A DNA stretch of 10,524 nt from Bacteroidales bacterium. GTDB lineage: Bacteria > Bacteroidota > Bacteroidia > Bacteroidales > UBA3663. Location: NCBI GenBank assembly GCA_030526445.1, contig JAUNCV010000064.1, positions 1-10,524 on the forward strand, read 5' to 3'. Made by a program: the position numbers and the translations under genes. Below are positions 5,428-10,524 of this stretch, in pieces (within the stretch, counting starts at the first letter, position 1; the number at the start of each line of letters is the position of its first letter). The notes under the pieces were generated by a model. The model saw nothing but the letters and a program-made list of their open reading frames with translations. It did no database searches and had not been told where the DNA came from.

Positions 5428-5544
5428 GGGATCCGGGTCGGAATCGAACCGACGACACAATAGGTAGTATGCGCTAATTGGCCTACAGTAGAGAGGAAAT
5501 TTCAGCACAGAGCTATTTACTCTACCAACTGAGCTACCGGATCC
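5428..5544 (-). tRNA. tRNA-like gene with 49-base anticodon loop, nominal CTG
   Basis: Acceptor GGATCCG/CGGATCC, D-arm GCTC/GAGT and T-arm GTCGG TTCGATT CCGAC are well formed. The anticodon stem AATAG (5517-5513) pairs with CTATT (5463-5459). Between them are 49 bases instead of seven. They begin CTCTG, which would place CTG at 34-36, and fold as an 8-pair helix, TGTGCTGA (5509-5502) with TTAGCGCA (5477-5470). It shares AATTTCC...GG..AATT and CATACTA with its neighbours. The helix differs in sequence but not in pairing from that of the Asn-like gene, evidence of selection for structure. The discriminator is C, unusual for a charged tRNA. Confidence 0.62.
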
Positions 5545-5551
5545 ATATATG

Positions 5552-5642
5552 TACGGCGGGCAGGATTCGAACCTGCATTTAACCATTAAAGAAGTAAGTG
5601 ACTCTTGAGCCTCGAAAGGCAATAGAGAAACTGTACCGCCGC
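5552..5642 (-). ncRNA. Degenerate tRNA-like RNA containing a bulged hairpin
   Basis: The 3' part is fully tRNA-like: T-arm GCAGG TTCGAAT CCTGC and acceptor GCGGCGG/CCGCCGT, discriminator A. The 5' part is not: the D-arm is reduced to CAG/TTG with no GG in the loop. It is followed by a CCT-TTCG-AGG hairpin and then by one copy of the bulged repeat (5613-5591) where the anticodon arm should be. I find no anticodon. A tRNA-like end joined to a bulged-C stem is close to the two-part plan of YrlA-type Y RNAs. A decayed tRNA is the alternative. Confidence 0.55.
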
Positions 5643-5648
5643 AGTTTG

Positions 5649-5742
5649 AAAAGACGGAAATTACAAATCTGAATAAGTAAAGCCCAAAGGAAGGGCCTGA
5701 GATCTCCAGAAGTAAGGTCTGTTTGGTCCGTCTTTCTTTTTT
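5649..5742 (-). ncRNA. Structured RNA closed by a 9-pair terminal stem
   Basis: AAAGACGGA (5735-5727 on the minus strand) pairs with TCCGTCTTT (5658-5650), and a short U-run follows. The start lies a few bases after the promoter -7 element at 5757-5750. Inside are CAGA/TCTG around CCTTACT (the weakest copy of the bulged-repeat family), the palindrome GAGATCTC, and the hairpin AGGCCC/GGGCTT. It heads the tRNA-like array. The plus strand has the better T-run (TTTCTTTTTT), so the same inverted repeat could instead act as a terminator for plus-strand transcripts. Confidence 0.4.
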
Positions 5743-5749
5743 CTGGGTG

Positions 5750-5757
5750 CAAAGTTA
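5750..5757 (-). promoter_or_regulatory. Promoter -7 element of the tRNA-like array
   Basis: TAACTTTG followed by GCACCC is identical to the rtcB -7 region (7120-7113). It lies about 70 bases after the rtcB stop, so the array can be transcribed apart from rtcB. No clear -33 element and no TACGCA half-site are visible here. Confidence 0.5.
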
Positions 5758-5825
5758 ATTGCACCTTGTTTCAAATCTTGGGACAACCTTTGAAAATTTT
5801 CACTTTTCAATGATTTTTCTTCGTT

Positions 5826-6998
5826 TTATCCCTTGATCACAGCAATCGGAAGGAGTTTTGTTTTCACTCGGATAAGATCCAACTCGTTCGCGATTACCTC
5901 TTCAATGTCCTTGTATGCTCCAGAGGCCTCCTGCATGTCGTCCTGGCAACGAATGGCGTGAACGATGCCTTTTGCTTCCAGTTGAGCTACCTCTTCGGCC
6001 ATGTTTAGGGTGCGAATGGCCTCCTTTCTCGAAAGTGTCCGGCCAGCTCCATGTGAGCATGAACAGAAGGAGTCCGGATTGCCAAGTCCCTCTACGATGT
6101 ACGAGGCTGTTCCTTGCGAACCAGGTATGATACCAGTCACACCTTCTCGAGCGAGAGTGGCTCCCTTGCGATGAACGATAACATCCTCACCAAAGTGATG
6201 CTCCATGGCGGCATAGTTGTGAGCGATATTGATCATCGGCTCAAACTCAATGCCCTTCAGCGAGTCGGCAATTACCTCCTCGATACGCTCCATCATGAGC
6301 TTTCGGTTGCAGAGAGCGAACTCAACGCAGTATTTCATCTCGTTCCAATACATACCGAACTCTCTGCTGCCTCGTGCAAGGAAGGGGAGACGTATTTCGG
6401 GTGGAACGACAGAGTGCCAGATCCTGTTCTGGTAAGCAGCCACCTCATTGTAGTAGTCGCCCACCTGCTTGCCCAGATTGCGTGAGCCCGAGTGAATCAT
6501 AATCCACAAGTTGTCCTCTTCGTCCTTCTGCAACTCGATGAAGTGATTGCCACCACCCAGGGTGCCTACTTCATGACGAATAGAGTACTTGCGTCGGTTC
6601 ACTACCTCCAGTTTCTCGATGTCGAACCCGGTAGGCAGGTATTTCTCGTCCTGAGCCTCCTCATGGTGCTCCATGCCGAGAGGAATACGCTTACGGATGC
6701 CTCTCATGATTTCCTTTCTCAGCACTTGCTGCGGAATCTCAGATACCTTCCAGTTCGTCTTTACGGCGCACATGCCGCAACCAATGTCCACGCCCACGGC
6801 ATTGGGGATGACTGCATCTTTGCAAGCCAGCACACCACCGATAGGCATTCCCATACCTGCATGCACGTCTGGCATAATGGCCAGGTGATGGAAAAGGAAG
6901 GGAAGAGTGGTCAGATTCTCAATCTGGCGCATGGCAGTCTCGTCAACATTGTTCGTCCAGATCTTTACCGGGCGATTGTTAATGATCTTTACTTCCAT
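5826..6998 (-). CDS. rtcB: RNA ligase RtcB (390 aa)
   Basis: RtcB joins RNA ends bearing a 2',3'-cyclic phosphate or 3'-phosphate to 5'-hydroxyl ends, using GTP and manganese. Expected metal ligands and catalytic residues are all visible: D71 and C74 (GVDIGCG), H152 (GGGNHF), H169 (HSGSRNLG), H260 (IAHNYA), and the guanylylated H316 in CSCSHGAGR. Length fits the family (E. coli RtcB, 408 aa). No inteins, no RtcA cyclase, archease or PrfH nearby. Start at 6998 follows an A-rich leader about 108 bases after a promoter with a WYL-type operator. Three tRNA-like genes with interrupted anticodon loops follow immediately, which suggests local tRNA ends as substrates. A divergent WYL regulator probably controls it, in place of the sigma-54 activator RtcR used by enterobacteria. 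Confidence 0.95.
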   Translation of the reverse strand: MEVKIINNRPVKIWTNNVDETAMRQIENLTTLPFLFHHLAIMPDVHAGMGMPIGGVLACKDAVIPNAVGVDIGCGMCAVKTNWKVSEIPQQVLRKEIMRGIRKRIPLGMEHHEEAQDEKYLPTGFDIEKLEVVNRRKYSIRHEVGTLGGGNHFIELQKDEEDNLWIMIHSGSRNLGKQVGDYYNEVAAYQNRIWHSVVPPEIRLPFLARGSREFGMYWNEMKYCVEFALCNRKLMMERIEEVIADSLKGIEFEPMINIAHNYAAMEHHFGEDVIVHRKGATLAREGVTGIIPGSQGTASYIVEGLGNPDSFCSCSHGAGRTLSRKEAIRTLNMAEEVAQLEAKGIVHAIRCQDDMQEASGAYKDIEEVIANELDLIRVKTKLLPIAVIKG

Positions 6999-7112
6999 TT
7001 TGTTTTCTTTTGATGGTTATACATATTTTAATTATGGTGGTGCCTTAGTTCAGTTTTCAACGCTAATTCAAGTTTGATTGGATGATGTTCCATTCTCGTC
7101 GAATTGCGGGTG

Positions 7113-7148
7113 CAAAGTTACAGATGCACTACGCAATCTTTCTGCGTA
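7113..7148 (-). promoter_or_regulatory. rtcB promoter and WYL-type operator
   Basis: TAACTTTG (7120-7113) is the -7 element on the minus strand. Upstream lies an inverted repeat, TACGCA (7130-7135) and TGCGTA (7143-7148), spaced by 7 bases and covering the place of the -33 element. No consensus -33 is seen, which is compatible with activation by a bound regulator. Confidence 0.6.
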
Positions 7149-7197
7149 ATACGAAAAAAGTTGCAAAAAATGATAAAAAAAGTGCGATTTTTAGGTA

Positions 7198-7234
7198 CTA
7201 CGCAAATAGGTTGCGTAGAAATTGTGTATCTTTG
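7198..7234 (+). promoter_or_regulatory. WYL gene promoter and operator
   Basis: CTACGCAA (7198-7205) and TTGCGTAG (7211-7218) form a perfect 8-base inverted repeat spaced by 5 bases. It lies 8 bases before TATCTTTG (7227-7234), the -7 element. This is the best copy of the operator and suggests that the regulator controls its own gene as well as rtcB. Confidence 0.65.
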
Positions 7235-7272
7235 TGCCGTTAAAAGACAATAACTTGTAATTTTCAACGATT

Positions 7273-8295
7273 ATGCCGGCCAACAAAAATGCTTTGATTC
7301 GTTACAAGACCATCGACAACTGCCTTCGCAACAAGTATCGCAGATGGACACTTGAAGATCTTGTCGATGCATGTAGTGATGCACTCTATGATATGGAGGG
7401 TATTCGCAAGGGTGTCTCAGTCCGTACTGTCCAGGGCGATATTCAGATGATGCGTTCCGACAAGTTAGGCTATAATGCGCCCATCGAGGTCTATGACCAC
7501 AAATATTATCGTTATGCAGAGGAGGATTATTCCATCGCCAACATGCCCCTTTCTCAGAACGATTATGAAGTGATGCAGGAGGCCGTGGATATGCTTCGTC
7601 AGCTGGAGGACTTCGATCAGTTCTCTGAAATGACAGACGTGGTGCGTCGTCTGCAGGATAAGTTGGCCATCAGCAAGGGCAACCGTAAACCGGTCATTCA
7701 CTTCGATAGTGTGCCGAACCTGAAAGGACTAAAGCTACTTAATCCTCTTTATAATTATATAGTACATAAGCAGACAGTTCGGGTCATGTACCAGTCGTTC
7801 AACGCAACAGAACCAACAGAGTACATTTTCAGCCCCTATATTCTGAAAGAGTTCCGCAATCGTTGGTTCCTTTTCGGATGCAAGGTGACCGACCATCGAC
7901 TCTATAATCTGGCCCTTGACCGCATTGTAAGTGTGGAACCACACGATGCTCCCTATTACGAAAATCCAGAGTTCGACTCAGAACGTTTCTTCGATGATGT
8001 GATCGGAGTGAGCAAGAACCTACACGATACTCCTCGTCGTGTCAAGTTCTGGGCTAATGCTGAGCAAAGTAAATACATCAAGACCAAACCGATTCATCCA
8101 TCGCAAAAGCTCAAGAGCGAGAACCCCGAGGACGGCAGTTGTGTGTTTCAAATTGAGGTCTGCATCAACTTCGAGATGTATTCAGTCTTTATGAGTTATG
8201 GCCCTGGTGTAAAAATCATCTATCCTCATTTTGCAGTATCATACATGAAAGATAAACTACGTGAAGCAGCTGCTTTGTACGATACGATAGTCTAA
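7273..8295 (+). CDS. WYL-domain transcriptional regulator (340 aa)
   Basis: The N-terminal part (about 1-80) is a predicted winged helix-turn-helix region (TLEDLVDAC...SVRTVQGDIQMMRSDKLGY). Residues about 155-225 are the WYL domain, with WFL at 198-200 in the place of WYL and the usual ending LALDRIVSVE. The C-terminal WCX-like extension spans about 255-335. WYL domains are thought to sense nucleic acids or nucleotides and to control DNA-damage, CRISPR and RNA-related genes. Divergent from rtcB with 274 bases between start codons, which hold two copies of a TACGCA/TGCGTA dyad, it is the likely regulator of the locus and of itself. A truncated paralogue lies at 1638-2051. Start chosen by position after promoter and by paralogue alignment. 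Confidence 0.9.
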   Translation: MPANKNALIRYKTIDNCLRNKYRRWTLEDLVDACSDALYDMEGIRKGVSVRTVQGDIQMMRSDKLGYNAPIEVYDHKYYRYAEEDYSIANMPLSQNDYEVMQEAVDMLRQLEDFDQFSEMTDVVRRLQDKLAISKGNRKPVIHFDSVPNLKGLKLLNPLYNYIVHKQTVRVMYQSFNATEPTEYIFSPYILKEFRNRWFLFGCKVTDHRLYNLALDRIVSVEPHDAPYYENPEFDSERFFDDVIGVSKNLHDTPRRVKFWANAEQSKYIKTKPIHPSQKLKSENPEDGSCVFQIEVCINFEMYSVFMSYGPGVKIIYPHFAVSYMKDKLREAAALYDTIV

Positions 8296-8301
8296 AATAA
8301 T

Positions 8302-8338
8302 AGGTCAGTAGTTTGTTTGCTACTGACCTTTAATTTTT
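8302..8338 (+). terminator. Rho-independent terminator of the WYL gene
   Basis: AGGTCAGTAG (8302-8311) pairs perfectly with CTACTGACCT (8320-8329) around an 8-base loop, followed by TTAATTTTT. It starts 7 bases after the stop codon. Confidence 0.85.
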
Positions 8339-8440
8339 CTCTGCCCTTTTTTAGACATCCAGAACCTATAAAGTGGACACTTTGGCCCACATTACTGACC
8401 ATTTGTCCTCTAATGATAACAAGATGGCAGTAATATTGGT

Positions 8441-8457
8441 TTGGCACACGACTTGCA
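8441..8457 (+). promoter_or_regulatory. Sigma-54-type promoter of the Hsp20 gene
   Basis: TTGGCACACGACTTGCA matches the -24/-12 consensus TGGCACG-N4-TTGCA almost exactly, with GG (8443-8444) and GC (8455-8456) at the required spacing. Start would be near 8468, giving an 87-base leader. Upstream, dyads such as GTGG/CCAC (8373-8390) and GGACA/TGTCC (8375-8408) could bind an enhancer protein. The stretch 8339-8440 holds no gene. Confidence 0.65.
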
Positions 8458-8554
8458 TGTGAATGGGTGAACGCGAAACGAAAGCTAAGCCTCAAAAAGC
8501 AAAGCATCGCACAACGTCCAGAATGAATGTTTAACAATTAAATTTTGTACAATT

Positions 8555-9001
8555 ATGTTACCAATGATTTCAACAATGAACAATCAGAACTGGTTCCCAT
8601 CTTTGTTCAACGATTTCTTCGACAACGACTTCTGGATGACCACTCGTAAGAACAACGTAACTGCTCCTGCAGTCAATGTCAAGGAAGATGTTAAGGCTTA
8701 TACTATGGAGTTTGCTGCTCCTGGTATTAAGAAGGAGTATTGCCGCATCAATCTCGATGCCGATGGCAATCTGCTCGTAGCCATTGAGAATAAACTCGAG
8801 CACAAGGAGGAGGACAAGAAAGAGCATTACCTCCGCCGTGAGTTCAGCTACTCTAACTTCCAGCAGAGTTACAAGTTGCCTGACAATGTAATCAAAGAGG
8901 AGATTGCCGCCAAGGTCGAGGATGGCGTACTCACCATCACCTTGCCTAAGACCACCAAGGAGACCGTCAAGGAGAATCAACGTCAGATCGCAATCTCATA
9001 A
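8555..9001 (+). CDS. Hsp20 / alpha-crystallin small heat-shock protein (148 aa)
   Basis: An ATP-independent holdase chaperone that binds unfolding proteins in the cytoplasm. Residues 1-36 form an aromatic N-terminal arm (WFPSLFNDFF). The alpha-crystallin domain spans about 38-131 and ends with the typical GVLTITLPK (G124-L126 motif). The C-terminal tail has the I-x-I anchor (IAI, 145-147) used for oligomer assembly. Length is normal for the family. It is monocistronic, with a sigma-54-type promoter and a strong terminator. Two nearby in-frame ATGs (residues 4 and 8) are possible starts; the first is kept because the frame from it is well conserved in style (MLPMI). Confidence 0.95.
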   Translation: MLPMISTMNNQNWFPSLFNDFFDNDFWMTTRKNNVTAPAVNVKEDVKAYTMEFAAPGIKKEYCRINLDADGNLLVAIENKLEHKEEDKKEHYLRREFSYSNFQQSYKLPDNVIKEEIAAKVEDGVLTITLPKTTKETVKENQRQIAIS

Positions 9002-9025
9002 AGCATTAAGCTCATAATATGAATG

Positions 9026-9064
9026 CTGCCTGCCTCACTAATCTGAGACAGGCAGTTTCTTTTT
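9026..9064 (+). terminator. Terminator of the Hsp20 gene, overlapping the RNase H-like gene's end
   Basis: CTGCCTG (9026-9032) pairs with CAGGCAG (9049-9055), extended inward by CTCA/TGAG across one mismatch, and is followed by TTTCTTTTT. The second arm and T-run also encode the last residues (KKKKLPVSD) of the convergent minus-strand gene. Confidence 0.85.
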
Positions 9065-9511
9065 CTTGTTTCTCAATTCGATCATGGCCTCGTGTGCCAT
9101 TCGGTTTGTCTCTGTCAAAAGATGATACTTATGGAAGGGGACGAGCTTGACCTCAACAGAGTGATGCTTCTCCTTCAACCTTCTGCACTCATTGATTAAA
9201 TCTGGATTGGCAGATTTCTCGTTGGGTTCTCGGTCGAAGTTCTGCTGGATATAGGACACATTAGTCAGAAATACGATGTTAGAGCCTTCCTGGAGCGACT
9301 CCATGGCATGAATCATGGCTGAGAGGATCATGCGGAACTCAGTCGTATGGTCATCAGAGGTCACGTAGGTCTCTATGATTTCATCGTTCAGCATCATGGT
9401 GTAGGCGCCTCCGCTGCAACGCTCCTCGTGCCCATAATCGCAAGAGCCAGCTACCCAGACGTAATATACGTCCGGAGTCATCTTCATCTTATGTTCTTTC
9501 TGTTGCTTCAT
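9038..9511 (-). CDS. RNase H-fold protein, probably catalytically inactive (157 aa)
   Basis: The order of motifs follows RNase HI: a first strand YYVWVAGSC in place of YTDGSC, then TTEFRMILSAMIHAMESL as the E-containing helix, then IVFLTNVSYIQQ in place of the TDSQYV strand, then NPDLINECRRL, and a final TETNRMAHEAM like NERCDELA. Of the four catalytic carboxylates only E58 is kept: the others are A21, N84 and H140. A histidine (127 or 130) sits near the mobile-loop position. It may therefore bind RNA or hybrids without cutting. Its ATG lies 2 bases after the SIR2 stop, so the genes are co-transcribed and perhaps translationally coupled; M9 or M11 are alternative starts. The assignment rests on motif order only. 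Confidence 0.7.
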   Translation of the reverse strand: MKQQKEHKMKMTPDVYYVWVAGSCDYGHEERCSGGAYTMMLNDEIIETYVTSDDHTTEFRMILSAMIHAMESLQEGSNIVFLTNVSYIQQNFDREPNEKSANPDLINECRRLKEKHHSVEVKLVPFHKYHLLTETNRMAHEAMIELRNKKKKLPVSD

Positions 9512-9513
9512 GT

Positions 9514-10212
9514 TTATAGTTCTTCGAATGCTTTCAAGAGCAGCTTCATGCCCTCAGTTGCACCTGTCTTGAAATGAACAAATCCCAGGTCGTCGCATTT
9601 AGGCATGGCTCCTGGATCTATTACGAATTTTGGAATAAGATGGTGGGCATAGTTGATAAAGCTGGCTGCTGGATAAACCTGGAGAGAGGTGCCAACAACA
9701 ACGAAGATGTCAGCCTTGCTAACAATGTCTATGGCAACATCCATGCTATCAACATATTCACCAAACATGACTATGTAAGGACGCATCTGTGCTCCGTCCT
9801 CAGTCTTATCTCCAACCATGATGGGAGTAGTAAGAGGATATTCCTTCACACAAGTAGTGCGATTGTCCATCGAACAGACTTTTCTAAGTTCTCCGTGGAT
9901 GTGAATGACATTAGTGGAACCAGCTCTTTCATGAAGGTCATCAACATTCTGGGTAATGACTGTGACCTCATGTTCCTTTTCGAGTTCTGCTATTAGTCTA
10001 TGTGCCTCATTAGGTTCAACTTCTGCAAGTTTCTTCCTTCTCATATTGTAGAAGTCCAGGCACTTTTGAGTCTCTTCATACAGACAATCTGTGCTGGCAA
10101 GGTACTGGAACTCCTCTTTCGTCCAGAGTCCATCCTTACCTCTGAAGGTACTTAGTCCACTCTCGGCGCTTATGCCAGCACCGGTCAAGAAAACAATATG
10201 CTGTCTTGTCAT
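9514..10212 (-). CDS. cobB: SIR2-family NAD-dependent protein deacylase (232 aa)
   Basis: Removes acyl groups from lysines using NAD+. Seen are the NAD-binding GAGISAESGLSTFRG (11-25), TQNVDDLHERAG (87-98) and catalytic H106 in HIHGE. Y55 and R58 (YNMR) are the class III residues that recognise succinyl or malonyl lysine, as in E. coli CobB and human SIRT5. The usual zinc site is reduced: only C113 and C121 remain and the second cysteine pair before RPYIVMFGE is missing, so zinc may not be bound. Length is typical of bacterial sirtuins. Its ATG overlaps the stop of the upstream DUF523 gene (ATGA) and the RNase H-like gene follows 2 bases later, forming a tight operon. Confidence 0.92.
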   Translation of the reverse strand: MTRQHIVFLTGAGISAESGLSTFRGKDGLWTKEEFQYLASTDCLYEETQKCLDFYNMRRKKLAEVEPNEAHRLIAELEKEHEVTVITQNVDDLHERAGSTNVIHIHGELRKVCSMDNRTTCVKEYPLTTPIMVGDKTEDGAQMRPYIVMFGEYVDSMDVAIDIVSKADIFVVVGTSLQVYPAASFINYAHHLIPKFVIDPGAMPKCDDLGFVHFKTGATEGMKLLLKAFEEL

Positions 10213-10524
10213 AGTTTGTCAATATCTTCTGGTTCGACAACCTTGATGCCATTATTCGCCAGGAGTTCTGCAAGCACACCTTTGCCATGAATCAACTGCT
10301 TGGAGAAGGTTCCGTCATATATTTGCTTGCAACCGCAACTTGGGCTTCGGGGCTGCAGGATAGCCAATTCAGTTCCTTCTTTGAGGGCAATATCCAAGGC
10401 TATCTGCGCACCTTTTCGGAACTCTGCATCTACGGATTCTCCTGCTGTATTGGTCACGACTCCATTTACAATCTCAGCCGGTAGGCGAGGAGTTGAAAGT
10501 CCGCCCATCTGCTCAGGGCATACG
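10209..10524 (-). CDS. DUF523 family protein, 5' end outside the window
   Basis: The visible ~104 residues match the C-terminal part of DUF523 proteins: CPEQMGGLSTPRLPAEIV, then GAQIALDIALKEG, the cysteine motif SPSCGC, and GKGVLAELLANNGIKVV. The frame stays open to 10524, and residues before the ATG at 10508 (VCPEQ) are part of the conserved motif, so that ATG is internal and the true start lies beyond the window. Family members are about 140-160 residues, of unknown function, with conserved cysteines that suggest metal binding. The last codon overlaps the SIR2 start by four bases (ATGA), showing translational coupling. Confidence 0.88.
   Translation of the reverse strand, partial: VCPEQMGGLSTPRLPAEIVNGVVTNTAGESVDAEFRKGAQIALDIALKEGTELAILQPRSPSCGCKQIYDGTFSKQLIHGKGVLAELLANNGIKVVEPEDIDKL

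Larger units (their letters stand above)
4883..5732 (-). repeat. Family of six short hairpins, most with a bulged C
   Basis: Copies (plus coordinates) lie at 4883-4905, 4977-4998, 5067-5089, 5272-5294, 5591-5613 and 5709-5732. On the minus strand the best copies read GAGGTCAAG-N5-CTTACTTC and fold as GAGGT[C]AAG against CTTACTTC, eight pairs with a single bulged C. Loop bases vary (ACTGG, AACAG, AGAGA, AGTCA) while the arms are kept. Spacing is roughly 90-120 bases or multiples. Copies follow the tRNA-like genes closely or, at 5591, lie inside one. A bulged C in a short helix is a hallmark of the Ro60-binding site of Y RNAs. The copies at 4883 and 5709 are weak. Confidence 0.55.

Noticed and set aside
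5255..5622. Minus-strand ORFs at 5255-5458 and 5413-5622
   Set aside because: They lie over the tRNA-like genes and contain the typical T-arm translation (SSVRFRPG, CRFESCP), so they are artefacts.
4883..5732. CRISPR array
   Set aside because: The repeats are short, imperfect, unevenly spaced and fold as hairpins inside tRNA-like units; no cas genes are present.
5649..5735. Simple terminator for a plus-strand transcript
   Set aside because: No plus-strand gene leads into it, while a minus-strand promoter lies just upstream; kept as a low-confidence RNA instead.
6492..7013. Plus-strand ORFs opposite rtcB (6114-6485, 6492-7013)
   Set aside because: rtcB on the minus strand has every catalytic residue; these are antisense shadows.
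8570..8980. Antisense ORF of 136 codons opposite hsp20
   Set aside because: Mirror of the Hsp20 coding frame, with no promoter or known motif.

Overview
The window looks like chromosome from a Bacteroidales bacterium, probably Prevotella or a close relative. The promoters have the Bacteroidetes -7 form TAnnTTTG, starts lack Shine-Dalgarno sequences, and the proteins read as Prevotella-like. The genus is inferred by eye.

Layout. 1-900: an unassigned stretch, a tiny predicted membrane protein gene (minus strand) with its own promoter and terminator, and AT-rich DNA. 913-1584: eight tRNA genes on the plus strand (Ser, Arg, Phe, Tyr, Gln, His, Thr, Arg); the Tyr gene carries a 27-base insertion in its T-loop. 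1638-2546: a short HTH-only paralogue of a WYL regulator, its long structured leader, and a tRNA-like cloverleaf RNA. 2551-4815: a 754-residue protein with a RING-like zinc site, a helical region and a TerD-like domain. 4816-5742: an array of tRNA-like RNA units, three of them with about 46-49 extra bases in the anticodon loop, interspersed with repeated small bulged hairpins. 5826-6998: the RNA ligase gene rtcB. 7273-8295: a divergent, full-length WYL-domain regulator. 8555-9001: a small heat-shock protein behind a sigma-54-type promoter. 9038-10524: an overlapping minus-strand operon of a DUF523 protein (cut by the window end), a SIR2 deacylase and an RNase H-like protein that lacks most catalytic acids.

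The centre of interest is 850-8340. RtcB, a RING/TerD protein that may play a Ro60-like part, tRNA-like RNAs and WYL regulators sit together. The same inverted half-site (TACGCA...TGCGTA) recurs at the promoters of rtcB, the WYL gene and the short WYL paralogue, and in weaker form at the tRNA cluster. This suggests one regulon for RNA repair and tRNA replacement. It resembles in outline the Salmonella rsr-yrlBA-rtcBA locus (Ro protein, tRNA-mimicking Y RNAs, RtcB), but uses a different regulator, a different partner protein and a much larger set of RNA genes. Function is inferred; the sequence patterns are directly visible.
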